64,000 nucleotides of DNA, taken from contig NZ_ML660162.1 of assembly GCF_007004725.1 (NCBI RefSeq), forward strand, positions 62,001 through 126,000. Reading direction: 5' to 3'. The notes under the pieces were generated by a model. That model was given only the letters and a program-made list of their open reading frames with translations, was not told where the DNA came from and did not search any database. The translations under genes and the position numbers were made by a program. This stretch comes from Aliikangiella coralliicola (GTDB taxonomy: Bacteria; Pseudomonadota; Gammaproteobacteria; Enterobacterales; Kangiellaceae). Below, piece after piece: positions 7,995-17,708 of this stretch (position 1 is its first letter; every line of letters starts with the position of its first letter).

Positions 7995-8417
7995 CTAGCT
8001 CGAATGGTCAATCACAATTTTCCATTTGCCGTCAATTTTCTTCCACAAAAGCGTGTAGAATCCACTCGGGTTATCGGTTTTACGCTTCAACGACCATTTC
8101 CCTAAAACAAATGCACTATCTGATTGAACTTCAACACTGAGAATATCAAATTTTAATTCTCCCATTGCGGCTTTGTCATGGTAAGTTTTTTTATAATTAT
8201 CCAGGGTTGCTTGCCAACCATATTTAATACCATTTTTTCCGACAAATTTTAATTGCTCAGACTGCCAATAAGCCTGCATAAAACTCTCCAGATTTCCCTC
8301 ATTCCATGCACTCTCTTGTTGCCGCATAATATCCTGGATAATTATTTTTTCATCTGCATTAGTTGCTACAACATTAAATGAAAGCAGCACAGACAAAACT
8401 AACAGTATTTTTCTCAT
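7995..8417 (-). CDS. Exported NTF2-like (SnoaL/DUF4440-type) protein
   Basis: 140 residues with a signal peptide (ATNA/DEK cleavage near residue 22). The rest is a typical NTF2-fold single domain: a helix with QQESAWNEGNLESFMQAYW, a middle strand region and the C-terminal strands FYTLLWKKIDGKWKIVIDH. These proteins are small periplasmic ligand-binding or enzyme-like barrels of mostly unknown function. AAGGA lies 7 bp before the ATG. It is separated from the ATPase gene by 32 bp and may be cotranscribed with it. Confidence 0.7.
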   Translation of the reverse strand: MRKILLVLSVLLSFNVVATNADEKIIIQDIMRQQESAWNEGNLESFMQAYWQSEQLKFVGKNGIKYGWQATLDNYKKTYHDKAAMGELKFDILSVEVQSDSAFVLGKWSLKRKTDNPSGFYTLLWKKIDGKWKIVIDHSS

Positions 8418-8525
8418 CGATTATCCTTTGATTTTTTTTGAACGATGTTTGTCAGGCCGGCGAGATCAAAATCAGACCAAAAGGGAACTTCCACGGGCGC
8501 GAAAAAACAACGCCCATTTGAAAAA

Positions 8526-11237
8526 TTATGCCGCCTCGACATCAACTGCGACAACTTTATACTCAGGGCACAAAGTCTCACTATCGCATTCACTACTGGT
8601 GATGTTATTGACCATAAACTCGGGAAAGTGGAATGTTGTATATAAAATTCCTGGCTTAACCTTTTTGCTGATTTGTGCTTTCAGCTTCACTTCGCCACGC
8701 GCCGAAAATAAGCGAACGTGTTGCTCGCTTTTAAGATTTTTTTGTTGGGCATCTTTGGGGTTAATTAACAAAATATCTTCGCCTACAATGTCTCGGTTTC
8801 CGGTTCGCCGAGTCATGGTTCCGGCATTGTAATGCTCTAGATTACGTGAAGTGGTCAATATAAATGGATATTCTTCAGCGTGAGATTTAACTTCGTTAGT
8901 TTCTCGCCAGTCAAAATAATGGAATTTCCCCAGGCCTCGTTTAAATGACTCTGAGTGAAGTATTTGCGTATCAGTCCCGTCAGGTAAAACCGGCCACTGT
9001 TTACCAGAATCTCCCAGCTCATCCCATTTTACTCCGGCAAAGAAAGGAACTATTTGAGAAATTTCCTGCAACATGACCGCGGGATCATAATCTGCTTGTT
9101 GGTAACCCATTGCTCGCATTATATCGACAACAATCTGACCATCAGATTTAGCGCCTCCAACCGGAGAAACAACTTGCCTTACTGCCTGGATACGTCGTTC
9201 GCCATTAGTGAAAGTGCCTGATTTTTCCAGGAAAGAAGCACCCGGCAAAACGACATCGGCAAGCTTGGCTGTTTCGCTTAAGAAAATTTCCTGAACCACG
9301 AGAAAATCCAGTTTACTTAAACTGTCGATAACATAATGATGATTTGGATCCGATTGCGCGATATCTTCGCCCATAATCCACAATGCTTTTAGTTTTCCTT
9401 CTTGGGCCGCCTGATACATTTGCGGAATTTTGTAACCAATCTCAGTAGGTACCTCTACACCATATTTTTCGCGATAATAGTCCTGGTTGGCTTGCACATT
9501 CACGGGAAAATAGCCAGCCCCCTGATGTGGTTGGCATCCCATATCAGCGGCACCTTGCACGTTATTTTGTCCGCGCAAAGGGTTCACCCCGACGCCGCGT
9601 CTGCCAATATTACCGGTCATCATCGCCAAATCAGCGATACTCATTACCGTGTGAGATCCTTGTGAGTGTTCAGTGACGCCTAAACCATGAAAGCTCATTG
9701 CAGCTTCTGATCTGGCGTAAGCTTCTGCAGCCTGTTTAACGAGTTCTCGATCAACCCCGGATACCTGTTCCAGGTGAGCAATATCAAGTGCTTTAATTGC
9801 CGCAACATAATCGCTCCAGCCTTCGCTTCTATTTTCGATAAACGACTGATCAACTAACCCCGCTTCAATAATGAAGTACGCCATCATGTTTAAAACAGCG
9901 ACATTCGTTCCCGGCCTTAATTGCAAATGATAGGTGGCGTATCTGGCGATTTCTGTTTCTACCGGATCAATGACAATCGAGGTAACGCCTTTCATTAGCT
10001 TCTGCTTTATTTTCGCGCCAGTCACCGGATGCGCAGCGATCGGATTTGCGCCAATAACCATAATTAATTTGGTGTAGTCTAAGTCTTCAACAGAATTGGT
10101 CGCTGCCCCGGTACCGAAAGCCTGTTGCATACCATACGCGGTCGGTGAGTGACAAACTCGAGCACAGCTATCAATATTATTCGTACCAATCACAACCCGC
10201 ATAAATTTTTGCATCAGATAGTTTTCTTCATTGGTACACCGTGCTGAAGAAATTCCTGCAATGGCATCAGGACCATACTCGCTTTTCGTCAAATTAAAGC
10301 GGTCAGCAATCACTTGATAGGCTTCTTGCCAGGATACTTCGACCAATTGCCCGTTTTTGCGAACAAGCGGCGATGTTAAACGGTCAGGATGATTGTAAAA
10401 CCGCCATGCATAACGGCCTTTCAAACAGGTATGGCCCGCGTTAACTTTCGCGTCATTCGGCGCACGAATAGAAAGAATTTCATTATTTTTAACAGACACT
10501 TCTAAGTTGCAGCCGACACCGCAATAAGAACAAATCGTTCGAATCTTTTCTTGTGCCTGAACCGACTTACTTTGAAATACGTCACTAATCGCAGCAGTCG
10601 GGCAAGTTTGTGCGCAAGCGCCACAGGAAACACAGGCAGAGTCATCAAAAGATAAATCAGCTCCCTTAATTATTTTACTGTCAAAACCTCGACCCTGAAC
10701 GCCTAGAACAAACTCTCCCTGAATTTCATCACAAGCTCGAACACAACGGTAACAATTAATACATTTTGATAAATCACTGCGCATGTATGGGTGAGATTCG
10801 TCTTTGTCATAATGGCTATGATCAGCCGCGTTTTTGTAGCGCACTTCTCTGATACCAACTTCAGCCGCCACATCTTGTAGCTCACAATTTCCGTTAGACT
10901 CGCAAGTCAAACAATCAAGCGGGTGATCGGTTAATACGAGTTCTATTATATTTTTTCGTAGTTTCTGAATAGATGGTGATTGCGTTTGAATGTGCATGCC
11001 TTCGCTAATGGGAGTATGGCAGGACGCCATGGTTTTAGTCGGACCATCTGCTTTTAACGCGACATCGACAGAACACACTCGGCATGCACCGTAGGATTCC
11101 ATTCGAGAATCATCACATAAGGTAGGTATCGAAAAATGATTGCGTTTAGCAAACTGAAGTATCGACTCGCCCTTCTGTATTTTAAATGGCTGACCATTAA
11201 TAAATGCAATTTTGTTTAATGTCGGATTCTTTGTCAT
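8526..11237 (-). CDS. fdsA: NAD-dependent formate dehydrogenase, alpha (molybdopterin) subunit
   Basis: Catalytic subunit that oxidises formate to CO2 at a bis-MGD molybdenum or tungsten centre. In 903 residues the order is: an N-terminal 2Fe-2S ferredoxin domain (ESYGACRVCSVDV), a NuoG-like His-Cys cluster (HPLDCLTCESNGNC), two 4Fe-4S motifs (CINCYRCVRAC and CVSCGACAQTCP) and the catalytic domain starting CSYCGVGCNLE. The metal ligand is a cysteine in SCARVCHSPT, followed by the proton-shuttling His, so selenocysteine is not used. The C-terminal MGD-binding domain is complete. It follows the FdsB-like gene with a 2-bp gap and a GGAGG that overlaps the upstream gene's end. Confidence 0.93.
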   Translation of the reverse strand: MTKNPTLNKIAFINGQPFKIQKGESILQFAKRNHFSIPTLCDDSRMESYGACRVCSVDVALKADGPTKTMASCHTPISEGMHIQTQSPSIQKLRKNIIELVLTDHPLDCLTCESNGNCELQDVAAEVGIREVRYKNAADHSHYDKDESHPYMRSDLSKCINCYRCVRACDEIQGEFVLGVQGRGFDSKIIKGADLSFDDSACVSCGACAQTCPTAAISDVFQSKSVQAQEKIRTICSYCGVGCNLEVSVKNNEILSIRAPNDAKVNAGHTCLKGRYAWRFYNHPDRLTSPLVRKNGQLVEVSWQEAYQVIADRFNLTKSEYGPDAIAGISSARCTNEENYLMQKFMRVVIGTNNIDSCARVCHSPTAYGMQQAFGTGAATNSVEDLDYTKLIMVIGANPIAAHPVTGAKIKQKLMKGVTSIVIDPVETEIARYATYHLQLRPGTNVAVLNMMAYFIIEAGLVDQSFIENRSEGWSDYVAAIKALDIAHLEQVSGVDRELVKQAAEAYARSEAAMSFHGLGVTEHSQGSHTVMSIADLAMMTGNIGRRGVGVNPLRGQNNVQGAADMGCQPHQGAGYFPVNVQANQDYYREKYGVEVPTEIGYKIPQMYQAAQEGKLKALWIMGEDIAQSDPNHHYVIDSLSKLDFLVVQEIFLSETAKLADVVLPGASFLEKSGTFTNGERRIQAVRQVVSPVGGAKSDGQIVVDIMRAMGYQQADYDPAVMLQEISQIVPFFAGVKWDELGDSGKQWPVLPDGTDTQILHSESFKRGLGKFHYFDWRETNEVKSHAEEYPFILTTSRNLEHYNAGTMTRRTGNRDIVGEDILLINPKDAQQKNLKSEQHVRLFSARGEVKLKAQISKKVKPGILYTTFHFPEFMVNNITSSECDSETLCPEYKVVAVDVEAA

Positions 11238-11239
11238 GG

Positions 11240-12901
11240 CTACGCCTCCACCACATCAATTCTGTTCAGTGACTGTGGTTCAAATAAAGTTTCCATTTCG
11301 GGCAAGAAATACTGTAGTGCGTTTTTCACCGGCAACGGAACACCACCACCTAATGCACAAAGTGAACCTTTCTCCATAGTTTCCAATAAATCATCTAGCA
11401 ATTGCTTATCTAATTGAATTTCGCCTTTAAGGGCATCTCGAAACATTTCTTTGCCTCTTGTAGCACCTAGCCGACAAGGGAAACATTTGCCACAGGATTC
11501 TGCCGCAGTAAAATCAAACAAGTGATAAATGTATTCCGCAATATTTTGAGACTCAGGAATACCGATAATACTCGCATGTCCTAATAAAAAGCCTTGTTCC
11601 TGAAAAGATTCAAAATCAATGGTGAGTTCATTGATTTTTTCCACTGGAACTAACCCACCCAAAGGCCCGCCAATATGAAGTGCTTTAACCGGTTTACTAA
11701 ACCCGCCGGCCAAATCGATAATAGTCGACAGCTTTTCACTCATTGCCACTTCGTAAATTCCAGGACGATTAAAACAACTATCAAGTGACAACAGTTTTGA
11801 ACCAGTTGAGCGGCCATTGCCCAATGCAGCAAATGCTTGTGCCGAATTTTCTAAAATCCAGTGTATCGCCGCAAAAGTTTCAACATTATTTAAAATAGTC
11901 GGTTTACCAAACAAACCTTTAACTGTTGGAAAAGGCGGCCTTACTGAAACCACCGGTCGATTACCTTCGATAGAACGCAACAAAGCAGTTTCTTCACCAC
12001 AAATGTAGGCGCCTGCGCCCCGGATAATTTTAAACTGAAAGTCAAAATCAATTTCCGCAAGCAAATCGAGGGATTCAAATTCTTCAATCGCCTTCTGAGT
12101 TTCAGAAACTGATAAAGGATATTCATCGCGGATATATAATACGCCCCATTGTGCGCCTGCTAAATATCCGGCAACCAGCATCCCAAAAAGTACAGCATGG
12201 GGTCTTTGTTCTAATAAATAGCGATCACTAAATGCGCCGGGATCGCCTTCATCGGCATTGCAAACAATATATTTTTGATCGGAATTTTCATTAGCACACG
12301 ATTGCCATTTTATTCCCGTAGGAAAGCCGGCACCGCCCCGGCCTCGCAATCCAGAATCAATAATTTCCTGTAAAATTTGCGACTGATTTTTTTCTGAAGT
12401 TAATCTTGAGAATAAGTGGTAATAGCCGCTGTAATCATTAATTTCTTCGGTCAACAATGGCTTTTCTAAAGCACACTCAACGAGATAATTTTCGCCGCTA
12501 TCTTGCGCCCCTTCCAAAATGTTATCGAGGCGATGAATATCTTCACCTGAATAATTGTTACCATTAATTTGAAAAGACGCGTTTTCGTGACAACGACCTA
12601 AACAAGTCACATGCCCGATTTCATCACTGTCAAAATGGGCTAACAGTCTGTGTTTGACCTTATCTTGAGTCTCTGCGCACAAGCAAGAAGATCCATTGCA
12701 TAAATAAGCTTTCTTGTCAGCATTCTCGCCCAGAATAAAATCGTAAGCGGTAGATGCACCATAAACACTAGATTCGCCTATTTTAAAGTCTCTGGCTATT
12801 TTTTTAAGATGTACCGGATCGCCCTTTGCTTGAACCAGGGTTTCAAACAAATTGTCTTTTAGGCCTTTTCGGCGAGATAAACTTGACAGGTTTTCTGACA
12901 T
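11240..12901 (-). CDS. fdsB: NAD-dependent formate dehydrogenase, fused gamma-beta (FdsG-FdsB) subunit
   Basis: NADH-binding diaphorase part of the formate dehydrogenase. About 553 residues from ATG 12901. Residues 1-150 form a NuoE-like thioredoxin-fold 2Fe-2S domain (CNGSSCLC, then CLGRCHE). The rest is NuoF-like: RGRGGAGFPTG for FMN/NADH, NADEGDPGAFSDR, and the 4Fe-4S ligands SCGKCFPCRLG. In many bacteria the two parts are separate fdsG and fdsB genes; here they are fused. I chose 12901 because AGGA lies 8 bp upstream; an in-frame ATG at 12934 would place the start inside the leader hairpin at 12918-12934. Confidence 0.92.
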   Translation of the reverse strand: MSENLSSLSRRKGLKDNLFETLVQAKGDPVHLKKIARDFKIGESSVYGASTAYDFILGENADKKAYLCNGSSCLCAETQDKVKHRLLAHFDSDEIGHVTCLGRCHENASFQINGNNYSGEDIHRLDNILEGAQDSGENYLVECALEKPLLTEEINDYSGYYHLFSRLTSEKNQSQILQEIIDSGLRGRGGAGFPTGIKWQSCANENSDQKYIVCNADEGDPGAFSDRYLLEQRPHAVLFGMLVAGYLAGAQWGVLYIRDEYPLSVSETQKAIEEFESLDLLAEIDFDFQFKIIRGAGAYICGEETALLRSIEGNRPVVSVRPPFPTVKGLFGKPTILNNVETFAAIHWILENSAQAFAALGNGRSTGSKLLSLDSCFNRPGIYEVAMSEKLSTIIDLAGGFSKPVKALHIGGPLGGLVPVEKINELTIDFESFQEQGFLLGHASIIGIPESQNIAEYIYHLFDFTAAESCGKCFPCRLGATRGKEMFRDALKGEIQLDKQLLDDLLETMEKGSLCALGGGVPLPVKNALQYFLPEMETLFEPQSLNRIDVVEA

Positions 12902-12917
12902 TACGTGCATCCTGATG

Positions 12918-12934
12918 GTGAGGAAAAACCTCAC
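12918..12934. promoter_or_regulatory. Perfect inverted repeat before fdsB
   Basis: GTGAGG-AAAAA-CCTCAC is a 6-bp perfect dyad ending 17 bp upstream of the fdsB start. It can fold as a small leader hairpin or act as an operator. It is too short and poor in U on the transcript side to be a convincing terminator for fdhD. Confidence 0.4.
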
Positions 12935-13047
12935 GGTTTACATGAGTTATCACTCAATTATTGTTTTTATTTTTCTGCTGATTGATATTGTTTACTATCT
13001 TTATCAGCAATCGGTAAAGCCTTTGAAAGATGGCCTGTGAAAGACAC

Positions 13048-13902
13048 TCAATCCAATGGCTCGCGGCAAACAACCTTGTTTTTATCTGCAGTATACAAGT
13101 TAAAACTCTGGTCTTTGGCAAATCCAATCAGTGCGACATTAAATTGATTGGCAGCTTGTATCGCCAAATTGCTGGGAGCCCCCAACGCTACAATCGTCGA
13201 ATAGCCAGCCATTATTGCCTTTTGCACCAATTCAAAACCGATTCTGCCTGATAGCAACAATAACCCAGCCTGATTGAGGTCATTAGCCAACAATTCGTGG
13301 CCTATCAGTTTGTCTAAGGCGTTATGTCGACCAACATCTTCGAAAAAAGGCGTCTTAGACAAGATTAACTCGCCTTGCTTCTCATAGACTAACCCTGCCG
13401 CATGAACACCGCCTGTTTGCGAGAACAAAGGTTGTTCAGCAAGTAGCGCCTTTAGCCTTCGAATCAAACCGTTATCGATTTTTGATTTGATCGGCTTCAA
13501 TGCTCTGGATTGCTTTAATTCTAACGCCTGCAGACTTGTTTTGCCACATAAACCACAGCCGGAATAACTCGCATAACTTCGGCCAAACCGAGACCACTCG
13601 ATCGAAATATCCTCTGCTAAAATCACCTCTTGCTGGTTAATCTGGCGTTCACCTTCATGGAGTTGTGACTCCAACCGTTCAACATCATCAGAATTTTCTA
13701 TTATTCCTTCGCTAAATAACAAACCATAAACCAGCTCTTTATCATGGCCTGGAGTACGCATGGTTAAGCTAAATATCTCACTTTTATTATTCTGCACTAG
13801 ACTAATTTGCAGCGGTTCTTCCACGGCAATAGGATCAGACTCTAACTGCATTAATTGGGCTTTAACCTTGAATCGGTTAACTTCAACCTGGCTTTTCGAC
13901 AT
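13048..13902 (-). CDS. fdhD: Formate dehydrogenase accessory sulfurtransferase FdhD
   Basis: Transfers sulfur from a cysteine desulfurase to the molybdopterin cofactor so that formate dehydrogenase becomes active. 284 residues with the hallmarks of the family: the mobile CxxC loop (SGCGLCGK, about 120), TGGVHAAGL, FEDVGRHNALDKLIG and SGRIGFELVQKA. It sits directly upstream of fdsB-fdsA in the same orientation with a 146-bp gap that could hold a second promoter. The context makes its client the FdsA protein of this cluster. Confidence 0.95.
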   Translation of the reverse strand: MSKSQVEVNRFKVKAQLMQLESDPIAVEEPLQISLVQNNKSEIFSLTMRTPGHDKELVYGLLFSEGIIENSDDVERLESQLHEGERQINQQEVILAEDISIEWSRFGRSYASYSGCGLCGKTSLQALELKQSRALKPIKSKIDNGLIRRLKALLAEQPLFSQTGGVHAAGLVYEKQGELILSKTPFFEDVGRHNALDKLIGHELLANDLNQAGLLLLSGRIGFELVQKAIMAGYSTIVALGAPSNLAIQAANQFNVALIGFAKDQSFNLYTADKNKVVCREPLD

Positions 13903-14373
13903 CTTAAGAATTCGAGAATAGAAATTTGATTTAAAGAGAATATATCAACAATTGACTGTTTTCGCCCGCTATTCAATCTAAGATAACCGGGTCGATCACT
14001 TTATTTTCATTTCCACTGAATAGACGGCTTAGTTGAATTTGAAGGCATGAGCGAATTTCTCATTGTTATTCCACTTCAAGCAATTAACAAAAGCCAGGAA
14101 TAAATAGCGCAATGAGTCGTTACTCTCATCAACTTACAACGGGATTTCCATAGCAAACTAAAAAAGCTCGAATTCACTAAATATGAAGCGATTTGCTCCG
14201 AATTACCGCTATTTTCACATTAAACAGGTATGATCTTGAAAAATTTTTCTAGAGCAAACTCATTAGATTAAGTTATCCTGAATAATTACTTGGGCATTCC
14301 AACTTCAGCATCGATTGCCATTAAATCGTTTTTTTATGAAAACTGTACTATCAAAATCAAATAGGGGCTATGC
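13903..14373. other. Intergenic region between divergent fdhD and the SPFH gene
   Basis: About 470 bp with no convincing coding frame or RNA gene. It must hold the promoters for the minus-strand fdhD cluster and the plus-strand SPFH gene. AGGGG at about 14363 is the ribosome site of the latter. Confidence 0.5.
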
Positions 14374-15747
14374 ATGTCAGAACTAACTAGCAGTATCAAA
14401 CCTAGCAGTGGCGCTTTGGTCAAAATTATCGTCGCGATTGTTTTTATCCTTGCGTTGATAATCGGACTTTTCAATTCATTCTTTTATGCAGAACCTGGCT
14501 ATATCTATCATGTTCGAACTTTGTTTGGAAAAGAAGAAGTAGTCACCGAAGTCGGCTATAAGTTTTATCCTTTTGGGCGTTACAATTCCTGGAAAAGAGC
14601 TATGACAGTTCAGGCACTTCAAGGATCCAGTGGTAATGCGATTCGCGCTGAAAAAGACTCAGACAATACTTCTGCCAGCCTGCCTCCGATGAGTATCATG
14701 TTTCTTGACCAGGTGGATGCTCATGCCGAAGCAACCGTGCGATTTGCCATTCCATCTGATTCTGAATCATTCCTTAAACTCGCTCATGAATATCGTTCCC
14801 CGGAAAATTTACTTCGCACTGCTTTAATGCCTGCTTTCAAAGAAACACTACAGGCCAACGCATCTTTAATGAGCGCCGAAGAATATTATTCTGGTGGCCG
14901 CACTCAATTTAACTCTGAATTTGAAAACCAGATGAGTAACGGCATTTTCCTGGTAAAACGCGAAGAAGTTCAGGTGAGATCAGCGAAACAAGCCAAATCA
15001 TCGGCAAATGCCTCATTGGGTACCCAGCAAGAGCAGTATGGTGAAGATTCAAAAACAGTTTTTGTGGTTCAGAAAGTCTTGGACGATGATGGTTTACCAA
15101 AGCGTAAAACTCAGCGTTTTATCAACTACGGCATTACTGTTGTTTCAGCTCTGGTCACAGATATGCGACCCAATCAAAAATTTGTTGAGCGTATGCAACT
15201 CAAACAAAAAGCCTCGGCAGACAGAGCCATCGCTCGAGAACAACGAGTGCAGGAAGAAGAGCAGCGTTTACTTGCCATTGCTCGCGGTGAACGCGAAGTA
15301 GCAGAACGTCAGGCGAAAGCAAAAGTAGAGCAAATTCAGAAAACTACCGAAGCAGAAACCGACAAACAGCTGGCTATAACTGCTGGCGAAAAGTTCAGAG
15401 AGCAAGCAACAATTGCCAAGGAAACTGCACAAATCAACCTGGAAAAAGCAAAAATTGAAGCCGAAACCAAACGCACTCTCGCTGAAGCCGAGGCCTATCA
15501 AAAACGTGTTATTCTTGAAGCTGATAACGCGTTAGCCCAAAAATTAGATGCCGAAATAGAAATTCAAAAGTTATGGGCTGATGCATTTTCTAAAAGAAAA
15601 GTACCGAGTACTGTTTTTGGTAGCGGCCAATCTGGCGCACCGGTTGGCAGTGACGCTGAAGTAAAAGCCTTTATGCAAATGCTGACTCTTGATGCCGCCA
15701 AACGGCTCAACTATGACCGTGATATCAATAAAAGTAGCGGTAAATAG
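14374..15747 (+). CDS. Membrane-anchored SPFH/band 7 (prohibitin-like) protein
   Basis: 457 residues. One N-terminal membrane helix (about 17-37) is followed by an SPFH domain (about 38-265, with AEPGYIYHVRTLFGK at its start). A long Ala/Glu/Lys-rich coiled coil follows (about 270-400; many AEAE, REQRVQEEEQ-type heptads), then a short C-terminal tail. Such proteins assemble into ring- or cage-like membrane scaffolds and organise proteases or lipid domains. No NfeD-like partner or FtsH-associated protease is adjacent. A terminator follows at 15839, so the gene is probably monocistronic. The function is only inferred from the fold. Confidence 0.8.
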   Translation: MSELTSSIKPSSGALVKIIVAIVFILALIIGLFNSFFYAEPGYIYHVRTLFGKEEVVTEVGYKFYPFGRYNSWKRAMTVQALQGSSGNAIRAEKDSDNTSASLPPMSIMFLDQVDAHAEATVRFAIPSDSESFLKLAHEYRSPENLLRTALMPAFKETLQANASLMSAEEYYSGGRTQFNSEFENQMSNGIFLVKREEVQVRSAKQAKSSANASLGTQQEQYGEDSKTVFVVQKVLDDDGLPKRKTQRFINYGITVVSALVTDMRPNQKFVERMQLKQKASADRAIAREQRVQEEEQRLLAIARGEREVAERQAKAKVEQIQKTTEAETDKQLAITAGEKFREQATIAKETAQINLEKAKIEAETKRTLAEAEAYQKRVILEADNALAQKLDAEIEIQKLWADAFSKRKVPSTVFGSGQSGAPVGSDAEVKAFMQMLTLDAAKRLNYDRDINKSSGK

Positions 15748-15838
15748 GTAGGCGCTCCCTTGATGAGTGAGTGCTCACAGAAATTTCCATAGTGGCTTAC
15801 TACAACTTCTCACTCATCAAATATTCAACATTTCAAAA

Positions 15839-15862
15839 AAAGGGCTATAATGCCCTTTCTTT
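15839..15862 (+). terminator. Rho-independent terminator after the SPFH gene
   Basis: AAAGGGC-TATAAT-GCCCTTT is a perfect 7-bp stem with a 6-nt loop, preceded by an A-run and followed by CTTTC. It can work in both directions. Confidence 0.6.
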
Positions 15863-15899
15863 CAACTTGGCCGACCTATCTGCAACGGGAATTCATCCA

Positions 15900-16445
15900 A
15901 TGATGAGAACATCGATAATACTGCTATTCACATTCACTCTCATCGCTTGCAATTCACAACAAAGTTCATCTGACGCGAGTTCAGATGCTGAAACCTCAAA
16001 AGAACAGCAGAACTTGGCTCACGCCACTTCAGAAGATGACAGCAAAACGAGAGTCGGCGAAATATCTGCTCAAGAACTGATAACACAGTACACAAAATTT
16101 TCAAAAAGCTATCAACAATATGAAGTCGACGCAGATGAAAGTCGTCATTTTGCCAAACTGAAAGATATGGAGGTTATCGTATTTTTTGGATTATGGTGTC
16201 ATGACAGTCAGCGAGAAGTTCCGCGCTTAATTAAATTAATCGAAGCCTCGGGTTCCCCTTTTAAATCAATTAAGCTGATTGCACTTAACACTGAAAAGGA
16301 ATTACCAGACGAATATCAGGCACAATTTACGGTCACTCATACACCCACTATTTTTATCCTGCAGAACAATCAAATACTCGCTAGTGTGGTTGAAAAGCCC
16401 AAGTTAACTATTGCAAAGGATATATTAGGTCAAATTTTTCACTAA
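15900..16445 (+). CDS. Thioredoxin-like lipoprotein with single active-site cysteine
   Basis: About 181 residues from ATG 15900. The start is a lipoprotein signal (hydrophobic core, then LIAC lipobox with Cys17). A Ser/Glu-rich linker (about 18-60) leads to a thioredoxin-fold domain with VIVFFGLWCHDSQREVPRL and the cis-proline region VTHTPTIFIL. The motif is C-x-x-S (CHDS), so a monothiol or isomerase-like activity is expected rather than classical dithiol reduction. I chose this start because the lipobox then lies at the right distance; frames further upstream run through the terminator hairpin. Confidence 0.75.
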   Translation: MMRTSIILLFTFTLIACNSQQSSSDASSDAETSKEQQNLAHATSEDDSKTRVGEISAQELITQYTKFSKSYQQYEVDADESRHFAKLKDMEVIVFFGLWCHDSQREVPRLIKLIEASGSPFKSIKLIALNTEKELPDEYQAQFTVTHTPTIFILQNNQILASVVEKPKLTIAKDILGQIFH

Positions 16446-16750
16446 TGAATCGACCTGATTATTTTCGCTATTGGCTGGTCTGAGAATAGCGAAAGTAGAA
16501 AGCAACTCACTATCATAAACCGGTACTCCCCACTCGTTATCATGATAATCAATATAAATTGAATCTTTCCCAACCCAACCACATCGTTTCACAATTAACC
16601 ACCTTTTGACAAAGAGATTATTGATCCCTTTGATATTTAAGCCAAAAATATTACCATGAAAGATAAACTGCCCCTAGAGCAATAGCGCTTTTTTGGTATA
16701 TACTTAGTCAGTTATTCTCACTTAAAAACGATATAAAAGATTCAAACACA
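16446..16750. other. Intergenic region
   Basis: About 305 bp without a gene. A -10-like TATACT lies at 16699-16704, preceded by a run of T. No clear -35 or operator is visible. Confidence 0.4.
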
Positions 16751-17662
16751 GTGACTAAATCGTTCGACTTCGACGAATTTAAAAAGAAAGCGGCTGAAAC
16801 CGGGCAGACGTTACAAAAAAAACTCAATTACCTTTCAGAGTCTGTTTCGCGCTCAGGGATGGAAGGCGTTACCCATTGGTTAAAATCTCACCACCAAATT
16901 GACGACCTTAAAGCCGCAATCAATGATCTTTTGGCTGCTAGTGAAGAAGAAACATTTACTTTGCTGCAAGTTCACACAACCTTTAGCAGCTTTGTTTTAC
17001 CAGAGGAAGATTCAGGTCAGGCCGAATGGTATCAAACCGCCGACAGCTACCTCAAAAATTTCGAGAAATCGCTGGTAGAGGACAAAGTATTTAACGTAAA
17101 AGCGCTTCAGTCGGCATTAAATGAATTAAAATTTATCAGTCAATCAACTGATTTTCATCAAAGATACAAGATTGAAACCATTCAAGAAAAGGTGACTCAA
17201 TTGTACCAGACACTGCAACAAGCCCTGAAAGACTATAAAGCGATTGAGAAAGAAAAGCTCTCGACCAAACAAGACGATGACAAGCTAAAAGCGGCAGAAT
17301 TAGAAACCCGAAGAGCGGAAGCCGAAGCTAAAAAAGTGATGCTGGAAAACGTCAAAATCAAAGAGAAAAGATTAACAATTCTTGAGGAAAAAAAGCGGCG
17401 CATCGCTGAAAAAGAGCTTTTGGAAAAGCAGGCTGAGCAACAGCTCAAAGATTCGGAAATACAAGCAAAACAAGCTGAGGTAGATCGCCAGGCTAAATTA
17501 CAAGATGCCTATGTCGATCTTCAATTGGAAGAAAAGTTAGCTCGTTGGGAAGTTAACGACTACGTCAATAAGCTGCGTAATAAATTGGAGAAAGATGATT
17601 TAACTGAAGCAGACAAAGCAACCTTATCTGAGCTAACAGAGTATCTGAACAACCTTGACTAA
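16751..17662 (+). CDS. Coiled-coil protein of unknown function
   Basis: 303 residues, cytoplasmic, starting at GTG 16751 (MTKSFDFDEFKKKA). Residues 1-165 look helical and globular. Residues about 165-275 are a long Lys/Glu/Ala coiled coil (for example KAAELETRRAEAEAKK). The C-terminus EKDDLTEADKATLSELTEYL resembles an amphipathic cap. I do not recognise a family. The ribosome site is weak, but the next in-frame ATG (residue 37) would remove a regular N-terminus. It converges with the giant kinase gene 46 bp downstream. The nearby SPFH protein is also coiled-coil rich, so a shared complex is possible but unproven. Confidence 0.65.
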   Translation: MTKSFDFDEFKKKAAETGQTLQKKLNYLSESVSRSGMEGVTHWLKSHHQIDDLKAAINDLLAASEEETFTLLQVHTTFSSFVLPEEDSGQAEWYQTADSYLKNFEKSLVEDKVFNVKALQSALNELKFISQSTDFHQRYKIETIQEKVTQLYQTLQQALKDYKAIEKEKLSTKQDDDKLKAAELETRRAEAEAKKVMLENVKIKEKRLTILEEKKRRIAEKELLEKQAEQQLKDSEIQAKQAEVDRQAKLQDAYVDLQLEEKLARWEVNDYVNKLRNKLEKDDLTEADKATLSELTEYLNNLD

Positions 17663-17708
17663 AAGTCCGGTTCAAACTAGCTCAATTGGCAATTTACCAT
17701 TAGCTTTA

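Noticed and set aside
12852-13040. A 62-codon plus-strand frame with hydrophobic end between fdsB and fdhD
   Set aside because: It starts inside fdsB on the opposite strand and has no ribosome site.
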